Source: Streptomyces muensis
Lineage (GTDB): Bacteria > Actinomycetota > Actinomycetes > Streptomycetales > Streptomycetaceae
NCBI RefSeq assembly: GCF_021474425.1
Contig: NZ_JAKEIP010000049.1
Span: forward strand, 1 to 44,225
Reading direction: 5' to 3'
DNA: 44,225 nucleotides
Part shown: positions 1 to 7,818 of the stretch, piece by piece
Numbering within the stretch: the first letter of the stretch is position 1
Layout of the letters: every line of letters starts with the position of its first letter
Program-made: the position numbers and the translations under genes
The notes under the pieces: model-generated
Database searches by the model: none
What the model saw: the letters and a program-made list of their open reading frames with translations, nothing else
Told to the model about the DNA's origin: nothing

Positions 1-364
1 GGGCTGGAGCCTGGCCCGGAGCTGGGGCTGGTTCCGGAACGGCGTCTGCGTCCGCTTCCGCGTCCGGGTCCGGGTCCGGGTCGAGGTCCAGGTTCACGCC
101 ACGGTCAGGCTCCCGAGCGGCGTCCGCCAGTGCCCAGAGCCGGTGTAATCGGCGCAGTTCCTCCGGTGACGCCCCGCAGGCTGTGGCGAACCGGTGGGCC
201 GACCCGTAGTCCTGCGGGACGTACGAGCCGGAGCAGTACCGGTGCAGGCTGGAGCTGCTGATGCGGGTCCGCCGGGCGAGTGCCCCGTAGCTGAGGCCCG
301 CCCGTTCCTTGAGCGCCCGGAGACAGGCCGCGAACTCCTCGAACTCCACGGGCTGCGATCCCAT
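1..364 (-). CDS. XRE-type helix-turn-helix protein (partial, 3' end outside window)
   Basis: A regulator-like protein that starts at 364 on the minus strand and runs off the left edge; about 121 residues are visible. Residues 5-65 fit an XRE/Cro helix-turn-helix: an acidic first helix, then a segment with LSYGALARRT and SSSSLHRYCSG that matches the two DNA-reading helices, then a helix ending EELRRLHRLW. After about residue 90 the chain becomes a low-complexity acidic D-P and D-A repeat, coded by GGGTCC-like hexamers at 55-95, followed by a P/A-rich linker. This linker would lead into a C-terminal domain that is not visible. A purine-rich ribosome site (GAGGGGGAAG) precedes the ATG. Such proteins are very common in Streptomyces and targets cannot be predicted. 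It is divergent from the I36-like gene, so regulation of that neighbour is possible but only inferred. Confidence 0.75.
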   Translation of the reverse strand, partial: MGSQPVEFEEFAACLRALKERAGLSYGALARRTRISSSSLHRYCSGSYVPQDYGSAHRFATACGASPEELRRLHRLWALADAAREPDRGVNLDLDPDPDPDAEADADAVPEPAPAPGQAPA

Positions 365-420
365 TTCTCTTCCCCCTCGGCACCTCACGGTGTCGTGCCG
401 CGCCATCGCTCTGTCCCACC

Positions 421-514
421 GGCGTCCCAGCGGGCCGACTGAAATACAAGGTCACCACGTGTTTCGGCGTCCCAGCATCCCACCGGCCGGTGATCCGTTG
501 CCAGGCGTTCCAGC
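421..514. repeat. Three direct GGCGTYCCAGC boxes in a divergent promoter region
   Basis: The 11-base box GGCGTCCCAGC occurs at 421-431 and 466-476, with a one-mismatch copy (GGCGTTCCAGC) at 504-514. The first two also sit next to TCCCACCGG words. They lie between the divergent XRE-type gene and the secreted inhibitor-like gene, so they could be binding sites for a regulator of one or both. No clear -35/-10 pair was identified. The repeats are seen; the function is inferred. Confidence 0.4.
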
Positions 515-542
515 GCGCTGCCAGCGTCGGCACCGCAACGCC

Positions 543-573
543 ACGCAGCACAACGCAGCACAACGCAACGCAA
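543..573 (+). repeat. CA-rich 10-bp direct repeats in the 5' leader
   Basis: ACGCAGCACA occurs twice in tandem (543-552, 553-562), followed by two ACGCA half-units. This gives an unstructured, G-poor leader just upstream of the AAGGAG ribosome site (576-581) of the secreted protein gene. Such leaders can raise translation by keeping the ribosome site accessible, but here that is inference. Confidence 0.4.
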
Positions 574-589
574 CCAAGGAGAAACCGTC

Positions 590-1048
590 ATGAGGACCAA
601 AATCGCATCAGCGCTGGCAACCGTAGGGCTCGCCGCCGCGACGCTGACCGCGCTGCCGGGCGCCGCGCATGCGAATCCCGAGTGGTATTCGACGCCGGCC
701 GCCGCACAGTCGACGCGGGTCCAGGCGGCCCCGGACGGCTTCCTCCACGTGTGGGAGCACGAGAAGAAGGGCGGCCTGCACTGCAAGTGGGAGGGAAACG
801 AGTCCAACTGGGACGACTGCAACGGCATGCGCAACGAGGCGAGTTCCGTCTTCAACAACGGCAGGACGCATGACGTCTGGCTCTACTACCGCCCCAACCA
901 AAAGGGCGCCCACTTCTGCCTCGACAAGGGCGAGTACCTGGAGAACATCGTCCACTACCGCTTCCCCGACAACGGAGGCGCGGAGGGCGGCGACGGCAAG
1001 TCCCTGAACGACAACATCGCCTCCCACAAGTGGGTCGCCAACTGCTGA
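590..1048 (+). CDS. Secreted peptidase inhibitor I36-like protein
   Basis: A 152-residue exported protein. Residues 1-28 form a classical signal peptide (MRTK, a hydrophobic core, cleavage near AHA-N). The mature part has four cysteines (in LHCKW, DDCNG, HFCLD and the C-terminal ANC), enough for two disulfides. It also contains the NEASSVFNNG segment, which matches the conserved N-x-x-SSV-N-N-G signature of peptidase inhibitor family I36 (Streptomyces metalloproteinase inhibitor, a crystallin-like fold). Length fits the family. The start is set by AAGGAG eight bases upstream of the ATG. The likely role is an extracellular protease inhibitor or a structural secreted beta protein; many I36-like proteins have no tested inhibitory activity. 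It stands alone and is followed by a strong hairpin. Confidence 0.8.
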   Translation: MRTKIASALATVGLAAATLTALPGAAHANPEWYSTPAAAQSTRVQAAPDGFLHVWEHEKKGGLHCKWEGNESNWDDCNGMRNEASSVFNNGRTHDVWLYYRPNQKGAHFCLDKGEYLENIVHYRFPDNGGAEGGDGKSLNDNIASHKWVANC

Positions 1049-1062
1049 GTCACCGCACCTGA

Positions 1063-1102
1063 CCGCTCGGCCGCCGCTTCCCCTGAAACGGCGGCCGAGT
1101 GG
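1063..1102 (+). terminator. Hairpin terminator after the I36-like gene
   Basis: A perfect 11-bp stem, CTCGGCCGCCG (1066-1076) with CGGCGGCCGAG (1089-1099), encloses a 12-base loop and extends outward by a few more pairs. There is no U-tract, as is usual for Streptomyces terminators. It starts 15 bases after the stop codon. Confidence 0.75.
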
Positions 1103-1184
1103 CCTGTGTTGCCCCTGACACCTCTGCGTTCCGTCAACTAACCTTCGACCACGCAGAGTTGGCTATCGGCATGGGGGAGCAAGG

Positions 1185-3317
1185 ATGCGGCCGACCGGCA
1201 ATCACCTCACCGGCTATCTGGCGGTCTGCGCGGTCGGCGCGCTCATCGGCACCTCGCTCGCCGTCGGAGCGGGCGCGTCCGGCACCCGGCCCGAGCTCGC
1301 CGACGTCGGCGCCTGGCTGACGGGCGCGAAGGGCGAGATCGTGCACGCGCACGGGCTGACCGGCGAGGTGGACGGCAAGGCCGCGCTGCCGGCCGGGATG
1401 GCGGGGCACCCGGTCTCGGTCGCGCAGAACGGAAGGACCACGCTGGTGCTGGACGAGGGGACCGGCCAGGTCGTCCGGATCGACGCCGCGCAGCTGACCG
1501 CCGCGCAGTCGGCGGACCACGGCGCGGCGGGGCTTCAGCTGGTCTCCGGCGGCGCGTACGCGTATGTCGTCGACCCCGCGCGGGGCACCGTCCAGCGGAT
1601 CGACCCGGCGAGGACGACGGCCGAGAGCCCGCCCGTGCCGTTGGAGGGGAAGCCGGGAGCCGCCGTGGTGGACGGGGAGGGCACGCTGTGGGTGCCGCTG
1701 CCGGAGTCCGGCACGGTGGTGCCGTTCGTCGAGGGCCTGAAGGGCACGGCCGTCAAGGTGGCCGACGCGGGCCACGATCTGACGCTGACCGTGGCCGACG
1801 GCCGCCCCGTCGTGACCGACGGGACCGCCGCCGCGACGAAGGTTCTGTCGGCCACGGGGGTGCGGGGCGCCTTCGACCTCGGCGACGCCTTCGCCGGGGC
1901 GGACCCGGCGGACGTCCTGGTGCCCGCGGGCACCGACGGCTCCGCGGTACCGGTGCTGGCCGCCGGCACCGGGGACCTGGTCGTGGTGGACGTCCACAGC
2001 AGACACACCATGCGCGTCCGCGTCCCCACGGAAGGCCATGCGCTGGGAGCACCCCAACTGCTCGGCGAGCGGGTCTACATACCCGACGAGTCCACCGGCA
2101 GGCTGCTGGTGTACGACACGGCGGCGTCCACGCCCACCGAACCGGTACCGATCAGCGAAGGCCCAGGTGAGCTCGAACTCTTCGTCCAAGACGGCCTGTT
2201 GTGGGTGAACGACCCGGACGGTGCCGCCGCCGCGGTGATCGACGCCGACGGCGAGGTCAGGCACATCCGCAAGTACGGGACGGAGGTCCCGTCGGCGCGC
2301 GAGCCCGGGGACGAGCCGGTCGAGGACGGCGTCCCGACGGGCGCGCCTGCCGGGCAGGTTCCGCCGCGTGCGGATGTCCCGGGCGCGGCGGCTCCGGGCT
2401 CGGGCACCCCCTCCGGGGGTGCCTCCAACGTCCCGTCGGGAGGAACGTCCGGGCCACCCGGACCGACACAGCCGGCACCCGAGCCCGGGGCACCGGGAGC
2501 ACCGCAGGCGGAGTCCCGGTCGGGCGCCATCCGCATCACCTTCGCCGAGGCGCTGGGCGCGACACCGCAGCGCTATGTCCTCAAGGGCGCGGCACGGGAC
2601 CAGACCGTCACCCCGGACACGGTCGGCCCCGACGGCCCGTTCGTCTTCGAAGTGAGCGGCGGGTCGTGCGAGAAGCAGTACAGCTTCACGGTCGTCGCGG
2701 AGTACGGCGGGGGCAGGCCGGACAAGGAGTCGGCGCGGTCGGCGCTGGCGAGGCCGTGCATCGCGCCGGGGGCGCCGCGGGAGCTCGCCTTCACTCCTGC
2801 TCCGGGCGGACACGGCGGCACGGTGACCTGGCAGCCGCCGCAGGACACCGAGGGCTCGGTGAGGTACACGATCAACGGGCCCGGGGGTATGGCGGAGACC
2901 AGGGGGCGCAGTCACTCGTACGAGAACCTGCCGAACGGCAGGATCAGCAGCGTGGCGGTGATGGCCACCAACGCCGCCGGATCGGGCGCGGCCGTGTCCG
3001 GGTGGATCGACCTGACCCCGCCCCCGCAGAAGATGAACATCGTGAACAACAAGCCGGACGGGGGCAGTGTCGGGATCCGTTCGGAACCCCACAGCACGAA
3101 CGGCATACGGGTGGGCAGGATCCCTGCCGGCGAGAACCCCGAGGTCACGGTCCACTGCAAGACGAAGGGCGAAGCGATACCGCACGATTCCGAGACAACC
3201 GATGTCTGGGCCCGCCACACCTACTACGACCCCGACACCGACAAGAACATCACCGGGTACACGTCCGACCACTGGGTGAACTCCCGCTCCAACCCCGACG
3301 TCTGGGAATGTGAATGA
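1185..3317 (+). CDS. Secreted or membrane-anchored beta-propeller / fibronectin type III protein, first gene of the MoxR operon
   Basis: A 710-residue exported protein. Residues 8-32 form a signal peptide or N-terminal anchor. Residues about 35-370 contain propeller-like repeats (patterns such as VLDEGTGQVVRID, LWVPLPESGTV, LLVYDTAAS). A 75-residue Pro/Gly/Ala-rich linker (about 380-455) follows, then two fibronectin-III-like segments (about 457-535 and 538-625; SVRYTINGP and VAVMATNAAGSG are typical). The C-terminal part (about 630-710) looks like an SH3-type wall-binding or wall-sensing domain (VGIRSEPHSTNG, VTVHCKTKG, TSDHWVNS). The ribosome site GGGGAGCAAGG decides the start; an in-frame ATG at 1170 is an alternative. 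Its stop overlaps the start of the MoxR gene (ATGA), so the two are translationally coupled. It is probably the extracytoplasmic partner of the MoxR/DUF58 system. Function unknown. Confidence 0.8.
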   Translation: MRPTGNHLTGYLAVCAVGALIGTSLAVGAGASGTRPELADVGAWLTGAKGEIVHAHGLTGEVDGKAALPAGMAGHPVSVAQNGRTTLVLDEGTGQVVRIDAAQLTAAQSADHGAAGLQLVSGGAYAYVVDPARGTVQRIDPARTTAESPPVPLEGKPGAAVVDGEGTLWVPLPESGTVVPFVEGLKGTAVKVADAGHDLTLTVADGRPVVTDGTAAATKVLSATGVRGAFDLGDAFAGADPADVLVPAGTDGSAVPVLAAGTGDLVVVDVHSRHTMRVRVPTEGHALGAPQLLGERVYIPDESTGRLLVYDTAASTPTEPVPISEGPGELELFVQDGLLWVNDPDGAAAAVIDADGEVRHIRKYGTEVPSAREPGDEPVEDGVPTGAPAGQVPPRADVPGAAAPGSGTPSGGASNVPSGGTSGPPGPTQPAPEPGAPGAPQAESRSGAIRITFAEALGATPQRYVLKGAARDQTVTPDTVGPDGPFVFEVSGGSCEKQYSFTVVAEYGGGRPDKESARSALARPCIAPGAPRELAFTPAPGGHGGTVTWQPPQDTEGSVRYTINGPGGMAETRGRSHSYENLPNGRISSVAVMATNAAGSGAAVSGWIDLTPPPQKMNIVNNKPDGGSVGIRSEPHSTNGIRVGRIPAGENPEVTVHCKTKGEAIPHDSETTDVWARHTYYDPDTDKNITGYTSDHWVNSRSNPDVWECE

Positions 3318-4285
3318 CCTCTCCCCCCACCGACGGCACGGCCCGCTTGGCCAAGTGCTTCCACGCCCTCGCCGACAACGTCGGGCGCGTCGTCAAAGGC
3401 AAGCGCGACACCATCGAACTCGCCCTCACCTGCCTCTTCTCCGAAGGCCACCTCCTCATAGAAGACGTCCCCGGCACCGGCAAGACCACCCTCGCCCGCT
3501 GCCTCGCCGCCTCCATCGAGGCCGACTTCGCGCGGGTGCAGTTCACGCCGGACCTGTTGCCCTCCGACATCACCGGCGTCACCGTCTACCGGCAGAACAC
3601 CGGTGTGTTCGAGTTCCTCCCAGGCCCGGTCTTCGCCAACATCGTGCTGGGCGACGAGATCAACCGCGCCTCCCCCAAGACCCAGTCGGCGCTGCTGGAG
3701 GTGATGGAGGAGCGCCGGGTCACCGCGGACGGCACCACGCACCCGGTACCGCGCCCGTTCATGGTGCTGGCGACCCAGAACTCGGTGGACATGGGCGGCA
3801 CTTACCCGCTGCCGGAAGCCCAGCTCGACCGCTTCCTGATGCGGATCACCGTCGGCTACCCCGATCACGCCTCCGAGGTCGCCGTCCTCAAGGGGGCGGG
3901 CACGGACGCCACCCCGGAGTCGCTGACCCCTGTCACCACCGCCAAGGAGATCGCGGAGTTCATCGGGGCCGCCGCCGAGGTGCAGGTGGCCGACGCGCTG
4001 TACGACTACGTGGTGCGGGTGGTCGCGGCGACCCGTGCCCTTCCCGACGTACGCCTCGGCGCCTCGCCGCGCGGCTCCGTGGCGCTGCTGCGCGCGGTGC
4101 GGGTGCGGGCGGCCTCGCAGTCCCGGCCGTACGCGTTCCCCGAGGATGTGAAGGCGCTGGCCGGGCCGGTCCTCGCGCACCGGCTGATCCTCACGCCGGA
4201 GGCCGAACTGAGCGGTCGCAGCGGCACGGACTTGATCGAAGAGGTGCTGGCCACGGTGGAGTTGAACAGCGGGGCGCGCCTCTGA
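3314..4285 (+). CDS. MoxR-family AAA+ ATPase
   Basis: A 323-residue cytoplasmic AAA+ ATPase of the MoxR branch, a chaperone-like family that usually acts with DUF58 and von-Willebrand-factor-A-type partners. Walker A GTGKTT is at residues 54-59, Walker B VLGDEIN at 111-117, followed by the family segment RASPKTQSALLEVMEE. The sensor-1 segment ATQNSVDMGGTYPLPEAQ and the arginine-rich C-terminal lid (LGASPRGSVALLRA) are intact, so it should be active. The start overlaps the upstream stop (ATGA) and its own stop overlaps the next start (TGATG). It is therefore the second cistron of a coupled four-gene operon. The assignment is secure; the client is unknown. Confidence 0.95.
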   Translation: MTSPPTDGTARLAKCFHALADNVGRVVKGKRDTIELALTCLFSEGHLLIEDVPGTGKTTLARCLAASIEADFARVQFTPDLLPSDITGVTVYRQNTGVFEFLPGPVFANIVLGDEINRASPKTQSALLEVMEERRVTADGTTHPVPRPFMVLATQNSVDMGGTYPLPEAQLDRFLMRITVGYPDHASEVAVLKGAGTDATPESLTPVTTAKEIAEFIGAAAEVQVADALYDYVVRVVAATRALPDVRLGASPRGSVALLRAVRVRAASQSRPYAFPEDVKALAGPVLAHRLILTPEAELSGRSGTDLIEEVLATVELNSGARL

Positions 4286-5454
4286 TGCTGTCGGGCACCG
4301 GGTGGGGCGCGCTGGCCGGGGGCGCCGCACTGACCATCTCCGGCTATGCGCTCGGGTACGGTGAGTTCGCGGCGCTCGGCGCGACCTGTCTGCTCGCGGT
4401 CGCGGTCGCCGTCCTGTGGGCGCTGCCCGCACCCCGGCTGGGCGCCGAACGGCGGATCGCGCCGGGCCGGGTGAGCCGGGGCGATCCCGCCGAGGGCGTG
4501 GTCGTCCTCACCAACACGGGGGGACGTACGCGGCGGGGTCTGCGGGCCGTCGACCGGTGCGGTGACCGGGACGTGCCCGTCGACGTGCCGGCGCTGCGGC
4601 CGGGCGCGGCCCACGAGCTGCGGTACCCGTTGCCGACCGCCCGCCGTGGCCGCGTCCCCATGGGCCCGCTGCGGCTGGAGCGCACCGACCCGCTCGGGCT
4701 CGCCCGCCGTATGCGGCCGTACGGCGCCGAGGACACGCTGCTCGTACGGCCCCGGATCTGCTCGCTGCCCGTGCTGCCGTCGGGGCAGGCGCACCATGTG
4801 GAGGGGCCGGCCTCCGACGCCGCGGACGACGGCTCGCTGACCTTCCACGCGCTGCGTGAGTACGTGCTCGGCGACGATCTGCGCCGCGTCCACTGGCGGT
4901 CGACGGCCCGCACCGGCACGCTGATGGTCCGCCAGATGGTCGACGTCTCGCTGCCGCACACCACGCTCGTCCTCGACGGCCGCCGCCGCGCCTATGCCTC
5001 GGAGGACGACTTCGAGCTGGCCGTGGACTGCGCGGCCTCCGTCGCGTACGCGGCCGCCCGCTCCCACTTCCCGGTGCACCTGGTGGGCGAGGCGGGGCCG
5101 CTGCTGCACACCGACGGCTCGGGCGACGACGGCGAGGCGCTGCTGGACGCGCTGGCGGTGGTGCGCCGCTCGGACCTGACGTCCGTGGCCGCCGCGTTCG
5201 AAGGACGCCTGGGCAGCGGTCAGGGGAACAACGGGACGCTGGTCGTCGTCACCGGCACAGGTGACGCCCGGGGGCTCGGCGCGGTCGACGGGGTACGGGG
5301 TCGCTTCGACCGGGTGACGGTGGTGCGCGCCGGCGCCGACGCGCGGAGCACGCGCAACGGATCCGGGTCCGGGCCCGGCTCCGACGTACCGCAGTTGCGG
5401 GTCTCCTCGCTGGACGAGCTGCTCGCCGGATGGCGCCGGGAGGCCGTGCGATGA
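4285..5454 (+). CDS. DUF58 domain-containing membrane protein
   Basis: A 389-residue protein. Two hydrophobic segments near the N-terminus (about 10-55) anchor it. The DUF58 core carries the family hallmark LREYVLGDDLRRVHWRST at about residues 190-207, followed by ARTGTLMVRQM, and a VWA-like C-terminal half (TTLVLDGRR). DUF58 proteins are standard partners of MoxR ATPases, next to transglutaminase-like membrane proteins. The N-terminal beta domain (about 60-130) resembles the usual DUF58 ectodomain. The start overlaps the MoxR stop, and the stop overlaps the next ATG, so stoichiometric expression is expected. The function of the family is not established. Confidence 0.93.
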   Translation: MLSGTGWGALAGGAALTISGYALGYGEFAALGATCLLAVAVAVLWALPAPRLGAERRIAPGRVSRGDPAEGVVVLTNTGGRTRRGLRAVDRCGDRDVPVDVPALRPGAAHELRYPLPTARRGRVPMGPLRLERTDPLGLARRMRPYGAEDTLLVRPRICSLPVLPSGQAHHVEGPASDAADDGSLTFHALREYVLGDDLRRVHWRSTARTGTLMVRQMVDVSLPHTTLVLDGRRRAYASEDDFELAVDCAASVAYAAARSHFPVHLVGEAGPLLHTDGSGDDGEALLDALAVVRRSDLTSVAAAFEGRLGSGQGNNGTLVVVTGTGDARGLGAVDGVRGRFDRVTVVRAGADARSTRNGSGSGPGSDVPQLRVSSLDELLAGWRREAVR

Positions 5455-7808
5455 GTGCCACGGCCCCGGTGGCCGTCCGGTCGTTCCAGGGCGACGTGTC
5501 CGAACGGAGCCCGGATCCGAGCCCGGACCCGCGGCCGCCCGCACGGACCGGTGGCGTCGCCGGGGACTCCGACCGGGCGCGACGGCTGTGGTCGCTGCTG
5601 CCCGTGGCCGCGCTGTCCGGCGCCTCGGGGTACGGGTTCGCCCGGGTCTTCCCGCCGTCCGAGCTGCTCCCGGTGCTCGCGGTGGCCGTGTTGTCCCCGG
5701 TCGCCCTGTCGGCGGTGCTGTCGGGCCTGCTCCGCCGTCGCCCGGTCCGCGCGGGACGCGTGGGCCGCCCCACCCTGCCGCTGTGGCCGGCCGCGCTGCT
5801 GACCGTGGTCGCCTGGGCCGTCGTCGTCAGCGCGACGCTCTTCCACGAGGTGAGCGACGGTCTGCCCGGCGCGGCCGCACTGCGCGCCGCGTGGTCGGCA
5901 CTGCTCGACGCCCCGCACGCGCTGCTCTCCACCATCCTGCCCGCCCCCGGCGAGCCCGAGTTGCTGGTGCTGCCGCACGCCGTCGTCTGGGCGGCCACCG
6001 CCGTCGCCGCCGAACTCGCCCTGCGCACGCGCGCTCCGCTGCTCCCCGCCCTCCCCGCGGTCCTCGCCTTCGGCTTCCCGCTGGTGCTCGGCGCTGACGG
6101 CCCCGGATCCTCGTACCCGGCGGCGGGTGCGCTGGCCGGGGCCGCCGCGCTGCTGGTGCTGGTGCGTTCACGGGTCCGGCTTCCGCTGCGTGCCATGGCA
6201 CTTCGGCTGCCGGCCGTGGCCGCGCTCGGCGGCGTCGCGGCGCTGCTGGGTCCGCTCCTTCCCGGTCTCGGCTCCCCCTACGACCTGCGGGAGACGGTCA
6301 CGGCGCCGGCCGAACGGCCGCGGTCCGTCAGCCCGTTGGACCAGGTCTCGGCCTGGCTGCGCAACGGAGACGAGAAGGTCTTCACCGTACGGACCTCGGG
6401 CGCGACGCCCGGCAACTACCGGCTGGCCGTCCTCGACCGGTACGACGGGACGACCTGGAGCAGCGGCGCGGGGCTGACCCGTACCGGTGGCCGGGTACCG
6501 GAGGAGAAGGGCACCGATCCTGATGAGACGGGGCGGACCAAGACGCTCCAACAGCGGGTCACCGTGCAGTCGTTGCCCGGCATCTGGCTGCCCGCCGCCG
6601 ACCGTCCCTCGTCCGTGACCGCGCCCGAGGGCACCGCCCTGTCCGTCGACGCGGACAGCGGGGTGCTCTCCACGGGTGCGGCCGTCCCGCGCGGCTTCAC
6701 CTACAGCGCGACCTCCCGCCTTCCCGAGTACGACGCCGACCGGCTGCGGTACGCGGAGGCCGCCCACGATCCGGCCCGGGTGCGTCTGCCCGCCGTCGAC
6801 GCGGCCGGGCAACCGATCCCCTCCGTACGGTCCTTCAGGAACATCGCCGTACGGGTCACCCGGGGCAGCACCCACCCGTACGAGCGGGCCGTACGCCTGG
6901 CCGACTGGCTGCGCGGGGCCTATCGGCTCGACCCCGGGGCGCTGCCCGGCCACACCTACCGGAGCCTGGAGTTCTTCCTGGCGGACGGCGGACGTGGCAC
7001 GTCCGAGCAGTTCGCCGCCTCGTTCGCGGTGCTGGCGCGCACCCTGGGCCTGCCCACCCGGGTGGCCGTGGGCTTCCGGCCGGGTACGCGGACGGGTTCC
7101 GGCACCTGGCAGGTCCGGGGGCGGGACGTGCTGGCCTGGCCCGAGGTGAAGTTCGCCGGGGTCGGCTGGGTGCCGTTCCATCCGACGCCTGGTGAGGCCG
7201 CACAGGGCTCCGGCGCCGCGTCGGCCGCGCAGCCCGAGGAACGTCAGCAGGCGGGCGGGGAGAGCACGAAACCGACGCCGCCGTCGACGCCCCCGCGCAC
7301 GCCGGCCGAGGCGGCCCCCGCCACCCGGGGTGCGTCCGGCACGGGCATGCCGCCGCTGTGGCTCACCGTCCCGCTCGCGCTGCTCCTGCTCGCCACGGCG
7401 TATGTGCTGTACGCGCTGTGGCTGCCGTACAGCAGGCGCAGCAGACGGCGCAACGGCCCGGACGCGCGGCACCGGGTCCTCGGGGCCTGGCAGCAGATCG
7501 TCGAACGCCTCACGGAGCTCGGCCTTCCCGCCACGGGAGCGCACACGGCGCAGGAGATCGCCGCGTTCGGCTCGGAGCACGTGGGCGGCACCGTGGGCCG
7601 GCGCCTGCCGGAACTGGCCACCCTGGTCAACGAGGTCGAGTACGCGGACCGCAGACCCGACAGCGCGGCCGCCGACGCCGCGTGGGCGGACTGCGACGCG
7701 CTGGAGAAAACAGTCCGGCAGCGCGTCCCGCACCGCGTCCGGCTGCTCCGCCTCCTTCGTTCCGCGGCCCCTCGTCGGCGTCGCGGAAGTTGGCCTCCCA
7801 TACGGTGA
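5451..7808 (+). CDS. Membrane transglutaminase-like (TgpA/DUF3488-type) protein with a degenerate catalytic triad
   Basis: A 785-residue protein and last gene of the MoxR operon. About seven transmembrane segments (residues 45-280) precede an extracytoplasmic region that ends in a transglutaminase-like core (about 470-590). A Pro/Thr-rich linker, one more membrane segment (about 640-660) and a cytoplasmic DUF4129-like tail follow. In active transglutaminase-like proteins of this type the motifs are G-x-C-E-x-[FY]-A, HAW-x-EV and DPT. Here they read GTSEQFA (Ser518), VLAWPEV (Leu561) and FHPT (His577), so Cys, His and Asp are all replaced while the surrounding fold motifs are kept (ARTLGLPTRVAVGFRPG). 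It is probably a non-catalytic binding or scaffold protein. ATG at 5451 overlaps the DUF58 stop and has GGGAGG upstream. Confidence 0.9.
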   Translation: MSATAPVAVRSFQGDVSERSPDPSPDPRPPARTGGVAGDSDRARRLWSLLPVAALSGASGYGFARVFPPSELLPVLAVAVLSPVALSAVLSGLLRRRPVRAGRVGRPTLPLWPAALLTVVAWAVVVSATLFHEVSDGLPGAAALRAAWSALLDAPHALLSTILPAPGEPELLVLPHAVVWAATAVAAELALRTRAPLLPALPAVLAFGFPLVLGADGPGSSYPAAGALAGAAALLVLVRSRVRLPLRAMALRLPAVAALGGVAALLGPLLPGLGSPYDLRETVTAPAERPRSVSPLDQVSAWLRNGDEKVFTVRTSGATPGNYRLAVLDRYDGTTWSSGAGLTRTGGRVPEEKGTDPDETGRTKTLQQRVTVQSLPGIWLPAADRPSSVTAPEGTALSVDADSGVLSTGAAVPRGFTYSATSRLPEYDADRLRYAEAAHDPARVRLPAVDAAGQPIPSVRSFRNIAVRVTRGSTHPYERAVRLADWLRGAYRLDPGALPGHTYRSLEFFLADGGRGTSEQFAASFAVLARTLGLPTRVAVGFRPGTRTGSGTWQVRGRDVLAWPEVKFAGVGWVPFHPTPGEAAQGSGAASAAQPEERQQAGGESTKPTPPSTPPRTPAEAAPATRGASGTGMPPLWLTVPLALLLLATAYVLYALWLPYSRRSRRRNGPDARHRVLGAWQQIVERLTELGLPATGAHTAQEIAAFGSEHVGGTVGRRLPELATLVNEVEYADRRPDSAAADAAWADCDALEKTVRQRVPHRVRLLRLLRSAAPRRRRGSWPPIR

Positions 7809-7818
7809 CCGGCATCGG

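Noticed and set aside
55..95. GGGTCC hexamer run as a possible regulatory repeat
   Set aside because: It is explained as the coding sequence of an Asp-Pro linker in the minus-strand XRE-type gene.
1134..3272. A 712-codon open frame on the minus strand opposite the propeller/FnIII gene
   Set aside because: It is the antisense shadow of a G+C-rich gene; its protein is Arg/His/Gly/Val-rich with no domain, and the plus-strand gene has a signal peptide, domains, ribosome site and operon coupling.
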